DNA of 64,000 bases from Salinimicrobium sp035607535 (GCF_035607535.1 NZ_JAYDZX010000017.1:1-64000), one strand, 5' to 3'; counted from the first letter of the stretch, positions 34,218 to 43,140 are shown. Notes: a model not told the origin generated them from the sequence alone. Numbers and translations: made by a program.

Positions 34218-34499
34218 TTATTTTTCTACTTTGACTCCATTCCAGAAGGCAACAAAATTCTTAATTTTTGAGGCTTCGGGCTTTGGATGAGGGTAGAACC
34301 AAGCTGCATCGGGATTTTTTTCTTCTCCTACCTGCAGGTGAAAATAGGAAGCTTTTCCTTTCCAGGGACAGATGGTGTGTTTGTCGCTTAGCTGAAAGAA
34401 TTCAGACTTTATTGCGTCGGGAGGGAAATAATGATTGTTTTCTACCTCTACGGTCTTATCACTCTCTGCTATGATGGTGTCGTTCCAGATGGCTTTCAT
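34218..34499 (-). CDS. DUF427 domain protein
   Basis: The protein has 93 residues. The DUF427 core is visible: 'MKAIWNDTIIAESDKTVEVE' at the start, 'NNHYFPPDAIKSEFF' and 'CPWKGKASYFHL' in the middle, and 'AWFYPHPKPEASKIKNFVAF' at the end. It is a small beta-fold of unknown activity. Its ATG overlaps the egtD stop by 4 bases, so the two are coupled. The asnA promoter begins inside its stop codon. Confidence 0.9.
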   Translation of the reverse strand: MKAIWNDTIIAESDKTVEVENNHYFPPDAIKSEFFQLSDKHTICPWKGKASYFHLQVGEEKNPDAAWFYPHPKPEASKIKNFVAFWNGVKVEK

Positions 34500-35470
34500 G
34501 TTGTTATTCTTTTAAAAAGGTAATTCTTAAAGCAGTTCTCCTTATCTGCCCAGCTGCCGGCGATCTCCAGGCCTGCTTCTTTTGCAAGCCATGCTATTGA
34601 AGTGTCGTCATATTTTTGAGATACTTCGGTATGAATGGTCTCCCACTTCTGAAAATGTACTTCCATATCGAGGGCATCTATCTGTATTGTTTGTTCTTTA
34701 GTACTAACCAGGTAGCTTTTTGCCACGCCGGTTTCAGGATTGTATATGGGCCAATGGAGAAAGGTTTCAGGATCAAAATTGGCGCGCAGTTCCCGGTTCA
34801 TGCGAACCAACAGGTTCTTGTTAAATGCCTCGGTCACTCCCGCACTGTCATCGTATGCATCCAGAATGACCTGAGGTTCCTTTTTTTGATCAACTCCCAT
34901 GAAGAAAAGATCCTTTTCGTGCATTGCTGAAGAGATCTTTTTAAGGAAGTTAACAGCTTCTTCCTGAGAGAGATTGCCAATGTTCGATCCCAGGAACAGG
35001 ATAACTTTTTTCCGCTCCCGGTAATCGGACAGGCGTGAAAGCACTTCGGCATAAGTTCCCTGCTGTGGTTCGACGTCAACTGAAGGGAATTCCTGTTGGA
35101 GACTGCCGCTAAGCTGTTCAAGCACATTTTTGCTAATATCCACCGGAAGATATTTGTAGTCGTAATTCTTTTGTTCGAAATGTCTTAGCAGCACCTTGGT
35201 TTTTTTCCCGTCACCGGCACCCAGTTCTATAAGGTCAAAACCTTCAAAAGAAGCAAATGCATCTCCAATTTCCTCCCTGTTGCGCATTAGAATATGATAT
35301 TCCTTCCCCGTAAGATAATATTCGGGCAGGTCCATAATCTGCTGAAAAAGCTCATCTCCCTTGTCGTCGTAAAAGTATTTTGAGCTTATCTTCTTGGGAT
35401 AGGAGGTGAGGCCTTTAAAAACATCTTCGGCGAACTGCGTTTTGAATTCCGGAGGTTTGGTGTTGTTCAT
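34496..35470 (-). CDS. egtD: L-histidine N-alpha-methyltransferase (EgtD-type)
   Basis: The protein has 324 residues. It is a SAM-dependent enzyme that turns histidine into hercynine, the first step to ergothioneine. The start 'DVFKGLTSYPKKISSKYFYDDKG', the SAM loop 'FDLIELGAGDGKKTKVLL', 'YLPVDISKNVLEQL' and 'ILFLGSNIGNLSQEEA' are family blocks, and 'FMGVDQKKE' follows. EgtB, which usually sits beside it, is absent on both sides. Translation is coupled to DUF427. Confidence 0.92.
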   Translation of the reverse strand: MNNTKPPEFKTQFAEDVFKGLTSYPKKISSKYFYDDKGDELFQQIMDLPEYYLTGKEYHILMRNREEIGDAFASFEGFDLIELGAGDGKKTKVLLRHFEQKNYDYKYLPVDISKNVLEQLSGSLQQEFPSVDVEPQQGTYAEVLSRLSDYRERKKVILFLGSNIGNLSQEEAVNFLKKISSAMHEKDLFFMGVDQKKEPQVILDAYDDSAGVTEAFNKNLLVRMNRELRANFDPETFLHWPIYNPETGVAKSYLVSTKEQTIQIDALDMEVHFQKWETIHTEVSQKYDDTSIAWLAKEAGLEIAGSWADKENCFKNYLFKRITT

Positions 35471-35511
35471 AAAGAAAAATTAGCTGCTTATTTCCCTTTT
35501 TTGAGACTATA

Positions 35512-35540
35512 AAAAAAGGAAACCCGCAGGTTTCCTTCAA
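35512..35540 (-). terminator. terminator of the TonB-CTD-like pair
   Basis: AAGGAAACC / GGTTTCCTT with a T-run on the minus strand lies between the stop at 35605 and egtD. Confidence 0.7.
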
Positions 35541-35604
35541 ATTTAAAATTTAAAACCCTCCTTTTAGTTAAAGGAATACTAACTAATGATTCAGTAGCCC
35601 CCAA

Positions 35605-36015
35605 TTAAAAATTAAAAGGAACTTTATAACTCACCTCTGTGGGTTTGCCGGCAAGCTGCCCGGGCGTCATCTGTGGAATGGCCAGAATTATTCTTTTTGC
35701 TTCCTCATTTAATTCCTTTTTTGGTCCTTCAACCTTGGTTACCACCGGTTTTCCTTCTTTGTTGATCTCGAAAGAAACTACTGCTTTACCTCTAATATAA
35801 TTACCATTGGCATCTTTAGGGAATTTGTAGTTTGCCTTGAGGTGCTGGGTAAGTTTCTCCTTAAAGCAGGCTTTAGCAGCTGGAGCAGTTTCACAACCGG
35901 GCCAAACTGGTGGGACCTCTTTAGAAGTAATTGTATTACCGGAAACTTTTACTCCCTCCTGGGCCAGGACTGTGCCTGCCGAGAAAAGGAACAACACTAA
36001 CAATAGTTTCTTCAT
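35605..36015 (-). CDS. small secreted TonB C-terminal-like protein, paralogue 1
   Basis: The protein has 136 residues with a signal peptide ('MKKLLLVLFLFSAGTVLAQ'). The mature part carries 'PVWPGCETAPAAKACFKEKL' with two Cys and a TonB-CTD-like core, 'IRGKAVVSFEINKEGKPVVTK', ending 'PTEVSYKVPFNF'. It lacks the membrane helix and Pro-rich spacer of an energy-transducing TonB, so it is a free periplasmic domain. Its neighbour at 36036-36410 has the same plan. Confidence 0.85.
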   Translation of the reverse strand: MKKLLLVLFLFSAGTVLAQEGVKVSGNTITSKEVPPVWPGCETAPAAKACFKEKLTQHLKANYKFPKDANGNYIRGKAVVSFEINKEGKPVVTKVEGPKKELNEEAKRIILAIPQMTPGQLAGKPTEVSYKVPFNF

Positions 36016-36035
36016 GATCTGGGGTTTTTAAAAGG

Positions 36036-36410
36036 TTAAAAACGGTAGGTCGTTGTGAAATTCCTGGAATCTGGTTCGCCATTAAGAGTTCCCGGTTCCA
36101 TATCGGGGATCTTCTCCAGCATTTCACGTGCTGCTTCATTCACCAGTGGCTCCGAACCTTCAACCGATTTTACAACAACTTCACCCTTTTCATTGACATC
36201 AAAAGATACCTTCACCTGTCCGCGAATGTACTCGTTGTCTTTCATTGGGTATTCATAATGTTCTCTAACGTGGGCATTCAGTTTTTCGTTAAAACATTCA
36301 GATTTATCTTCGGCGTCTTCACAACCCGGCCAAACCGGAGAGGTTTGCTGTGCCTGTGAAACTGCTATGCCTCCAAAGAAAAAACATGTAATAACCAAGA
36401 ACTTTTTCAT
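36036..36410 (-). CDS. small secreted TonB C-terminal-like protein, paralogue 2
   Basis: The protein has 124 residues from the ATG at 36410; the frame is open to 36437, but the signal peptide 'MKKFLVITCFFFGGIAVSQA' starts here. 'SPVWPGCEDAEDKSECFNEKL' and 'IRGQVKVSFDVNEKGEVVVK' mirror paralogue 1. The start is 30 bases from the thyA stop and the stop is 20 bases before paralogue 1, so the three genes may form one transcript. The function is unknown; a tandem duplication is clear. Confidence 0.85.
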   Translation of the reverse strand: MKKFLVITCFFFGGIAVSQAQQTSPVWPGCEDAEDKSECFNEKLNAHVREHYEYPMKDNEYIRGQVKVSFDVNEKGEVVVKSVEGSEPLVNEAAREMLEKIPDMEPGTLNGEPDSRNFTTTYRF

Positions 36411-36440
36411 ACTGCTTAAAAATTTAAAATTGGACAAAAA

Positions 36441-37265
36441 TTAAACCGCTACCTGGCCTTTTATGGCAGGGTGCGGATCATAATTTTCCAATTTAAAATC
36501 TTCAAACTTAAAATCAAAAATATTTTTCACCTCCGGGTTCAGCTTCATGGTGGGTAATGGTCTGAAATCCCGCGACAGTTGCAGGTTCACCTGCTCCAGG
36601 TGGTTGTTGTAAATATGTGCATCTCCAAAAGTGTGAATAAAATCACCTGCTTCATAACCACATACCTGTGCGATCATCATGGTGAGCAGGGCATAGGAGG
36701 CAATATTGAAAGGTACTCCGAGAAAGATATCGGCACTGCGCTGGTAGAGCTGGCAGGATAGTTTTCCGTCGGCTACATAGAACTGAAAAAAGGCGTGGCA
36801 GGGTGGAAGTGCTGCTTTGCCGTTTGCTACATTTTCTGAAAAGGATTTTGAGGTATCTGGCAGTACCGAAGGGTTCCATGCAGTCACCAGCATACGGCGG
36901 CTGTTAGGGTTGTTCTTGAGCGTTTCCACCACTTCCCTTATCTGGTCAATATCTTCGCTGTTCCAGTTACGCCATTGATGCCCGTAAACCGGCCCCAGAT
37001 CTCCATTCTCATCTGCCCATTCATTCCAGATGCGCACCCCGTGGTCCTGCAAATACTTCACATTAGTGTCACCATGTAAGAACCATAAAAGTTCATAGAT
37101 GATCGATTTAAGGTGAAGTTTTTTGGTAGTGACCATGGGAAAGCCTTCGCTTAGATCAAATCGCATTTGATAACCAAAGACACTTTTTGTGCCGGTCCCT
37201 GTGCGATCTCCTTTTTCATTTCCGTTTTCGAGAACGTGTTTTATCAGGTCGTGATATTGCTTCAT
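36441..37265 (-). CDS. thyA: thymidylate synthase
   Basis: The protein has 274 residues. The start 'YHDLIKHVLENGNEKGDRTG', the catalytic Cys in 'LPPCHAFFQFYVADG', and 'GVPFNIASYALLTMMIAQV' are exact for ThyA. It methylates dUMP to dTMP and yields dihydrofolate for FolA (30683-31174). The gene's 5' region contains three palindromic repeats. Confidence 0.97.
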   Translation of the reverse strand: MKQYHDLIKHVLENGNEKGDRTGTGTKSVFGYQMRFDLSEGFPMVTTKKLHLKSIIYELLWFLHGDTNVKYLQDHGVRIWNEWADENGDLGPVYGHQWRNWNSEDIDQIREVVETLKNNPNSRRMLVTAWNPSVLPDTSKSFSENVANGKAALPPCHAFFQFYVADGKLSCQLYQRSADIFLGVPFNIASYALLTMMIAQVCGYEAGDFIHTFGDAHIYNNHLEQVNLQLSRDFRPLPTMKLNPEVKNIFDFKFEDFKLENYDPHPAIKGQVAV

Positions 37266-37280
37266 AGTATTAGTTTAAAA

Positions 37281-37429
37281 AGACCTGCAAGGTTTATTTT
37301 TAACCTTGTAGGTCTTATAATATAATCTTTCCGACTAGATGTCCTTCAGACCTACAAGCTTTATTTTTAAAATAGTAGGTCTAGAAATAACTGCTTCACA
37401 CCTACAAGGTTTCTAAAATCCTGCGGGTC
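37281..37429. repeat. three REP-like palindromes upstream of thyA
   Basis: Three inverted repeats of the ACCTGCAAGGTTT family lie in series: 37281-37315, 37348-37382 and 37398-37429. They differ by point changes in loop and arms. They fill the first part of the 421-base gap between thyA and the CNT transporter; 37430-37584 contains nothing I can name. Confidence 0.7.
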
Positions 37430-37584
37430 AAAAATGACAAATTCGGGATCAATTTCAGCTAAAATAAAAAACTGTCCCCATTAAAAAAGTTAATTCCAAA
37501 AAGGAGTTGTTACAGACTTATCAACTAACATCCTGAGGATAAGGTGTGCCTGCTACTTCCGTTAGATGATGAAGAATTGAAAAT

Positions 37585-37656
37585 CTTGATTCTTGCCTCT
37601 TGATTCTTGGTTCTTGCCTCTTGATTCTTGGCTCTTGATTCTTGGCTCTTTGCTTG
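37585..37656. repeat. heptanucleotide tandem array, units CTTGATT / CTTGGCT / CTTGCCT
   Basis: About ten 7-base units follow one another without a break just before the transporter's stop (37687). Confidence 0.8.
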
Positions 37657-37686
37657 AGATTCCCCTTCAGGGCATACACATGCCAA

Positions 37687-39399
37687 TTAACCAATGATCA
37701 TTCCGGCAATGGTAGCCGAAAGCAGGGAAGCAATGGTACCGCCAATGAGAGCTTTCATCCCGAACTCCGACAGGTTCTTACGCTGTCCCGGCGCCAGGGA
37801 GCCAATTCCTCCGATTTGTATTCCTATGGAAGCAAAATTTGCAAAACCACAAAGCATATATGTCGCCATAATGATCGACTTCTCATAGGTGAGGCTTAAG
37901 GCATTTACCGGGTTCTTTAGTTCCGCTAATTGGATATAACCCACAAACTCACTGGCTGCCAGTTTGATCCCGAGCAGCTGCCCCATGAGCATCATATCTT
38001 CTGTAGCTACACCTATCAGCCACATTAGTGGTGCAAAGATTAGCCCAAGTAAAGATTCCAGGGAAAGTCTTGCATAGGGAGTATTTTCAGCCATTACAGC
38101 ATTGAGGGTGGTAAGATCGCCAAACCATCCAAGGACATAATTGATAAGGGCAATAAAGGCAATAAACACCAGTAGCATAGCGGCAACATTGGCTGCAAGT
38201 TTTAAACCTTCAGTCGTTCCATTGGCAATGGCATCAAGGAGGTTGGAGCCGATCTTCTCCGAAGAAACTTCTACATTCTTGTCGAACTCCTGTTGCTGCG
38301 GATAAAGGATCTTGGAAACTACAATAGCTCCTGGTGCGGCCATGACTGAAGCTGCCAAAAGGTGTTTTGCGAATTCCAGTCTCAAGGCAGGATCATCTCC
38401 ACCTAAAAACCCGATGTAGGCAGCTAGCACTCCTCCTGCTACTGTAGCCATTCCACCAATCATTACCAGTAGGATCTCAGACCGGGTCATTCTCTCGAGG
38501 TATGCCTTGATCATAAGTGGTGCCTCTGTCTGACCTAAAAAGATGTTTCCGGCCACACTTAAACTCTCAGGGCCCGAGATGCCCATTAATTTTGTAAGTA
38601 CCCAGGCCATTCCCTTTACAATTACCTGAATTACTCCCAGGTAGAAGAGTACAGAGGTAAGCGCCGAGAAAAAGATAATCGTAGGTAAAACCTGGAAAAG
38701 GAAGATGAATCCATAGCTTTCTACGCTCATTAGTCCTCCCAGGAGAAATTCACTTCCTGCTGCCGTGAAATCAAGAATAAGAACAAAGATTCCACCTACA
38801 AACTCAAAAATGTTCTGAATTACTTCCACTTTTAAGACCCCAATGGCAAGTAACAACTGTGCACTTAAACCTACTAATATGGTTTTCCAGTTGATGGCTC
38901 TGCGGTTGCTGCTAAAAAGGAACGCCAGTAAAATGAGGGAGGTCATTCCCAAGGCTCCTCTCCAGAAGCTTGTAAAGGTAAAACCCTGATTGGGTACAAC
39001 AGTCTTAGCTGTTTCTACCGGTAATACCTCCTCAATCGTTTGAGGTACTTCTTTAAGGGAATAAATAACATCTCTTGCGTTAAGTACCAGGGTAGAATCT
39101 GTAAGGGTGTTAACCCTGAAGTTTTGTATGCTGTCTCCCGGAGTGTCAAAAAACAGGACCAGCACCCCGTTTTGATAAACGTAATTTCCTGAAGCGCCGG
39201 GTACTTCTTCATTGGTGAGGGCGAGTTCGAAGGCGCCGTTATTCAGTTTGAGATAATCATTTCCCGGAGAGATTTCAAAAAGGGTATTTTGAGAGTTGCC
39301 TTCTACGGCTTCAAAATCCCAGGTTTTAGAAATGGATTGGGCAAAAAGAGGGGATATTCCGAAGAAGATCAGGAACAGGCAGCACCAGATTTTATTCAT
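37687..39399 (-). CDS. concentrative nucleoside transporter (CNT/NupC) with extra periplasmic N-terminal domain
   Basis: The protein has 570 residues. Residues 1-20 are a signal-like segment; residues 21-130 form a soluble beta-rich domain that looks lipocalin-like ('SKTWDFEAVEGNSQ', 'NYVYQNGVLVLFFDTPGD'). From about residue 145 the CNT transporter follows: 'QVLPTIIFFSALTSVLFYLG', 'GNIFLGQTEAPLMIKAYL' and 'CGFANFASIGIQIGG' are the nucleoside and cation sites. It would import nucleosides with Na+ or H+. The N-terminal domain is about 130 residues more than in E. coli NupC and may feed substrate. Confidence 0.92.
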   Translation of the reverse strand: MNKIWCCLFLIFFGISPLFAQSISKTWDFEAVEGNSQNTLFEISPGNDYLKLNNGAFELALTNEEVPGASGNYVYQNGVLVLFFDTPGDSIQNFRVNTLTDSTLVLNARDVIYSLKEVPQTIEEVLPVETAKTVVPNQGFTFTSFWRGALGMTSLILLAFLFSSNRRAINWKTILVGLSAQLLLAIGVLKVEVIQNIFEFVGGIFVLILDFTAAGSEFLLGGLMSVESYGFIFLFQVLPTIIFFSALTSVLFYLGVIQVIVKGMAWVLTKLMGISGPESLSVAGNIFLGQTEAPLMIKAYLERMTRSEILLVMIGGMATVAGGVLAAYIGFLGGDDPALRLEFAKHLLAASVMAAPGAIVVSKILYPQQQEFDKNVEVSSEKIGSNLLDAIANGTTEGLKLAANVAAMLLVFIAFIALINYVLGWFGDLTTLNAVMAENTPYARLSLESLLGLIFAPLMWLIGVATEDMMLMGQLLGIKLAASEFVGYIQLAELKNPVNALSLTYEKSIIMATYMLCGFANFASIGIQIGGIGSLAPGQRKNLSEFGMKALIGGTIASLLSATIAGMIIG

Positions 39400-39411
39400 A
39401 CCAGGGGGGAA

Positions 39412-40035
39412 TTATTTTCGCTTTGAGATCTCATCTCGCAGGCGGGCCGCTTTTTCGTAATCTTCATTTTTTACGGCCTGATCTAACATGTTATTAAGTT
39501 CGTTAAGGGAAAGCTTTTTGTAATCGGGTTGGTCAGATTTTATTTCCACTTCTTTAGAGAAAAGTTCATCGACTATAATATCTTCTTTTTCCTTTTCTTC
39601 TTCAGCTTCTTTAGCAGCGTCCCCCTTGAGGTAGATTCCCGCCTTGTCCAAAATGTTCTTATAGGTAAAAATAGGGGCCTGAAATCTCAAGGCAAGAGCA
39701 ATGGCGTCACTGGTTCTTGCGTCTATGATCTCTTCGATCTTGTCCCGCTCACAGATAAGACTGGAATAGAAAACCCCGTCCACCAATTTGTGAATGATCA
39801 CCTGTTTTACAACAATCTCAAATCGATCGGCAAAGTTCTTAAACAGGTCGTGGGTGAGTGGTCTGGGTGGTTTTATTTCTTTTTCGAGAGCTATGGCAAT
39901 AGACTGGGCTTCAAAGGCTCCAATGACAATAGGAAGTTTGCGTTCTCCTTCTACCTCGCTCAGGATTAAAGCATATGCCCCGTTCTGTGTTTGGCTGTAA
40001 GAAATTCCCTTGATGTTAAGGCGCACTAAACTCAT
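39412..40035 (-). CDS. bifunctional nuclease family protein with C-terminal UvrB/UvrC motif
   Basis: The protein has 207 residues. Residues 1-130 are a BFN (DUF151) domain: 'AYALILSEVEGERKLPIVIG', 'EAQSIAIALE' and 'ARTSDAIALALRFQAPIF'. Residues 170-207 are a UVR motif ('LNELNNMLDQAVKNEDYEKA', then 'ARLRDEI'). The two are separated by an acidic linker. Some homologues degrade DNA and RNA; others may regulate. It lies 12 bases upstream of the transporter's start on the same strand. Confidence 0.92.
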   Translation of the reverse strand: MSLVRLNIKGISYSQTQNGAYALILSEVEGERKLPIVIGAFEAQSIAIALEKEIKPPRPLTHDLFKNFADRFEIVVKQVIIHKLVDGVFYSSLICERDKIEEIIDARTSDAIALALRFQAPIFTYKNILDKAGIYLKGDAAKEAEEEKEKEDIIVDELFSKEVEIKSDQPDYKKLSLNELNNMLDQAVKNEDYEKAARLRDEISKRK

Positions 40036-40049
40036 ACTTCAAAAATACA

Positions 40050-40096
40050 AAAAAAGCTGTCTAAATGGGCAAAATACCAAATTCAGACAGCCCTTT
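40050..40096 (-). terminator. etfBA terminator
   Basis: GGGCTGTCTGAATTT / AAATGGGCAAA and GCTGTCT/AGACAGC arms with a T-run on the minus strand lie just past etfA. Confidence 0.7.
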
Positions 40097-40119
40097 TAAC
40101 GGCACGCAAGTTAAAAAAA

Positions 40120-41088
40120 TTATGAGTTATTAGCCTTAAATTCCTTTAATTTTTCGGTGAGCTTTGGTACTATTTCAAAGGCATCTCCTACCACGCCGTA
40201 GTCGGCTGCTTTAAAGAAAGGAGCTTCGGGATCATTATTGATCACCACCTTTGTTTTTGAAGCGCTTACCCCTGCCAAATGCTGAATAGCTCCAGAAATA
40301 CCTACTGCGATATAAAGGTTGGCAGCAACCGGTTTCCCGGTTTGTCCCACGTGTTCGCTGTGAGGTCTCCACCCCATATCACTTACCGGCTTAGAACATG
40401 CTGTTGCTGCTCCCAAGGTCTCGGCAAGTTCCTCGAGCATTCCCCAGTTCTCCGGTCCTTTCAATCCGCGGCCACCGCTTACTACGATCTCGGCGTCGGC
40501 GATGGTCACCTTATCGGCTGCTTTGTCAACAGAAACTACTTCTATAGAAAAATCTCCTTCAGAAAGGGAAGGGGAGAAGTCCTCTTCCGTTGTTTCTGCC
40601 TGACTTTCTTTCAATCCAAAAGCATTTTTGGAAAGACCTATGATCTTCACATCTGTAGAAAGTTTTGTGAAGCTAAATGCTTTATTTGTAAAAGCAGTTC
40701 TTTTAACTTCAAGCGGCTCTGTACCTTCAGGAAGGGCAACTACGTTTGAAGCATAACCTGCCTCCAGTTGTACTGCAAGTAGCGGGGCTAAATACTTTGC
40801 ATTGGCACTCTGGCTAAGGACGATCACTTTTGATCCCTCCTTGTCAGCAGCCTGTTTAATGGCATCGGCGTATGCTTTTGCGTTGAACTTCTCCAGTTTG
40901 CTGTCATTTACCTTGAGCAACTTGCTCACCCCATACTTTCCGAGGTCCCCGGCGCTCTGTGCGTTGAAAGAAACAGCAGTGACTTCTGTTCCCAACATAT
41001 CGGCCACCCCTTTTGCATAAGAAGCCACCTCGAAAGCCGTCTTCTTAAATTTTCCTTCTTCTGATTCTGTATATACTAAAACTGACAT
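40120..41088 (-). CDS. etfA: electron transfer flavoprotein alpha subunit
   Basis: The protein has 322 residues. The FAD-binding C-terminal domain is clear: 'AEIVVSGGRGLKGPENW', 'GWRPHSEHVGQTGKPVAANL' and 'SGAIQHLAGVSASK', then 'VINNDPEAPFFKAADYGVVG'. It pairs with EtfB and passes electrons from acyl-CoA dehydrogenases to the quinone pool. It follows etfB on the same strand, with a 100-base spacer holding a short heptamer-period stretch. Confidence 0.96.
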   Translation of the reverse strand: MSVLVYTESEEGKFKKTAFEVASYAKGVADMLGTEVTAVSFNAQSAGDLGKYGVSKLLKVNDSKLEKFNAKAYADAIKQAADKEGSKVIVLSQSANAKYLAPLLAVQLEAGYASNVVALPEGTEPLEVKRTAFTNKAFSFTKLSTDVKIIGLSKNAFGLKESQAETTEEDFSPSLSEGDFSIEVVSVDKAADKVTIADAEIVVSGGRGLKGPENWGMLEELAETLGAATACSKPVSDMGWRPHSEHVGQTGKPVAANLYIAVGISGAIQHLAGVSASKTKVVINNDPEAPFFKAADYGVVGDAFEIVPKLTEKLKEFKANNS

Positions 41089-41160
41089 ATCTTCTAATTG
41101 AATATTTTATATAGATTACTTTACATTTAAATTCCAAGCGCAAAATCCAAAATTCCAATT

Positions 41161-41190
41161 TTGAATCTTGAATTCTGAATCTTGAATTTT
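41161..41190. repeat. heptanucleotide-period stretch between etfB and etfA
   Basis: GAATCTT, GAATTCT, GAATCTT and GAATTTT are four consecutive 7-base units directly after the etfB stop. Confidence 0.6.
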
Positions 41191-41935
41191 AAATAACTTT
41201 TGCTTCATTGTGTAGCAAATCCACTAATTTATCCAGGTTATCTGGATCTATAAGTTTAATGTCTCCTTTTGGTTGTGGTTTCTCAAACTTTACGGCTTCA
41301 GAATGCTTTCCGGCTTCCACAGGTTCTACCACGTTTAGAGGTTTTTTACGTGCCTGCATGATCCCGCGCATATTTGGGATCTTCAGGTCACTTTCCTGTA
41401 CGATTCCTTTTTGTGCTCCAACCACGAGTGGAAGGCTGGCCTTCAAAGTTTCCTTTCCGCCATCGATCTCCCGAACGGCAGTAGCTTCATTTCCTTCAAC
41501 TTCAAGACCAATACAGGTGTTGATGAAGTTTGCACCAATAAGTCCTGCAACCATTCCCGGAACCATTCCGCCGTTATAGTCAATAGATTCCCGGCCTGCG
41601 ATAATGAGATCATACCCGCCGTCCTGTGCTACTTTAGCGATCTGCTTTGCAACAAAAATCCCATCTGTGGCGGGAGTATTTACACGAATAGCGGTATCGG
41701 CTCCAATAGCCAGTGCTTTTCTAAGGGTAGGTTCTGTTTCAGTTCCACCTACGTTTACAACATCTACAGTTGCGCCTTGTTTTTCCTTGAACCACATGGC
41801 CCTGGTAAGGCCAAATTCGTCATTTGGATTGATCACGAACTGCACTCCGGCGGTGTCGAATTTGGTATCGCCTTCAGAAAAATTGATCTTGGAGGTTGTA
41901 TCAGGTACGTGACTAATACACACTAATATTTTCAT
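41189..41935 (-). CDS. etfB: electron transfer flavoprotein beta subunit
   Basis: The protein has 248 residues. The start 'MKILVCISHVPDTTSKINF', the block 'LIIAGRESIDYNGGMVPGMVAG' that supports AMP binding, and 'PLVVGAQKGIVQESDLKIPN' are family features. It is the first gene of the etfBA pair and diverges from pdhB. Confidence 0.96.
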   Translation of the reverse strand: MKILVCISHVPDTTSKINFSEGDTKFDTAGVQFVINPNDEFGLTRAMWFKEKQGATVDVVNVGGTETEPTLRKALAIGADTAIRVNTPATDGIFVAKQIAKVAQDGGYDLIIAGRESIDYNGGMVPGMVAGLIGANFINTCIGLEVEGNEATAVREIDGGKETLKASLPLVVGAQKGIVQESDLKIPNMRGIMQARKKPLNVVEPVEAGKHSEAVKFEKPQPKGDIKLIDPDNLDKLVDLLHNEAKVI

Positions 41936-42101
41936 ATATCTCAGAAATTTTTAAAATAAGTTTATAAATGGTTTACGAAGATAAGGAAAAACTGAGGAAA
42001 AATACTGTGCGTGCATAAGAAATTTTTGTCCGCAAGTAGTCGGTAATACTTATTTGAATTACTATTTTTGTGTTTCGAAAAATTTTAATCAAATACGTGT
42101 A

Positions 42102-43082
42102 ATGAAGACAATCCAGTTCAGGGAAGCAATTGCAGAGGCCATGAGTGAAGAGATGCGCAGAGACGAGTCTGTGTACCTCATGGGAGAAGAAGTTGCTGAA
42201 TATAATGGAGCTTATAAAGCATCAAAAGGGATGCTGGACGAATTTGGTCCAGATCGCGTGATCGACACCCCGATCTCCGAATTAGGTTTTTCCGGGATAG
42301 GCGTTGGTAGCGCAATGAATGGAAATCGCCCTATTATAGAATTCATGACCTTCAACTTTTCCCTGGTGGGAATTGACCAGATCATAAATAATGCTGCCAA
42401 AATGCGTCAAATGAGCGGCGGGCAGTTCAACGTACCAATTGTTTTCCGCGGGCCAACAGCTTCAGCAGGGCAGTTAGGAGCAACGCACTCCCAGGCTTTT
42501 GAAAGCTGGTACGCCAATACTCCGGGACTTAAAGTTATAGTTCCTTCCAACCCATACGATGCAAAAGGCCTTTTAAAAGCTGCTATTCGCGATGAGGATC
42601 CTGTGATCTTTATGGAATCTGAACAGATGTACGGGGATAAAGGAGAAGTGCCTGAAGAAGAATATGTACTTCCTATTGGAAAAGCAGATATTAAAAGAGA
42701 AGGTAGCGATGTGACCATTGTTTCCTTCGGAAAGATCATCAAGATCTGTTACAAAGCTGCTGAAGAACTTGAAAAAGAAGGGATTTCCTGTGAGATCATC
42801 GATCTTCGTACTATTCGGCCAATGGACCATGAGGCGATCCTGGAATCTGTAAAGAAGACCAACAGACTTGTAATTGTTGAGGAAGCATGGCCATTTGGAA
42901 ATGTCGCAACAGAGATCACCTACCAGGTGCAATCACAGGCATTTGATTATCTAGATGCACCAATCGTGAAGATAAACACTGCCGATACTCCTGCGCCTTA
43001 CTCTCCCGTGCTGCTGGAAGAGTGGTTGCCGAATCACAATGATGTAATCAAGGCAGTGAAAAAAGTAATGTATAAGGACTAA
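42102..43082 (+). CDS. pdhB: pyruvate dehydrogenase E1 component beta subunit
   Basis: The protein has 326 residues from the ATG at 42102; an upstream frame to 42054 is not conserved in kind. 'VYLMGEEVAEYNGAYKASKG', 'PISELGFSGIGVGSAMNG', 'GQLGATHSQAFESWYANTPG' and 'VEEAWPFGNVATEI' identify the transketolase-type E1 beta chain of pyruvate dehydrogenase. It works with a separate alpha subunit, absent here. A -7-like TATTTTTG lies at 42063-42070. Confidence 0.95.
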   Translation: MKTIQFREAIAEAMSEEMRRDESVYLMGEEVAEYNGAYKASKGMLDEFGPDRVIDTPISELGFSGIGVGSAMNGNRPIIEFMTFNFSLVGIDQIINNAAKMRQMSGGQFNVPIVFRGPTASAGQLGATHSQAFESWYANTPGLKVIVPSNPYDAKGLLKAAIRDEDPVIFMESEQMYGDKGEVPEEEYVLPIGKADIKREGSDVTIVSFGKIIKICYKAAEELEKEGISCEIIDLRTIRPMDHEAILESVKKTNRLVIVEEAWPFGNVATEITYQVQSQAFDYLDAPIVKINTADTPAPYSPVLLEEWLPNHNDVIKAVKKVMYKD

Positions 43083-43109
43083 ATAAGGCCTTCCAAAAAT
43101 TACATTTTT

Positions 43110-43136
43110 GAGCCTCCTTTTTGGGAGGCTTTTTCT
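43110..43136 (+). terminator. pdhB terminator
   Basis: AGCCTCC / GGGAGGCT with a following T-run lies 27 bases past the stop. Confidence 0.8.
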
Positions 43137-43140
43137 TTTA

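Noticed and set aside
34008..34271. A plus-strand 87-residue reading frame opposite the asnA leader
   Set aside because: It is the antisense of the leader region; its composition follows from the Asn codons and hairpins on the other strand.
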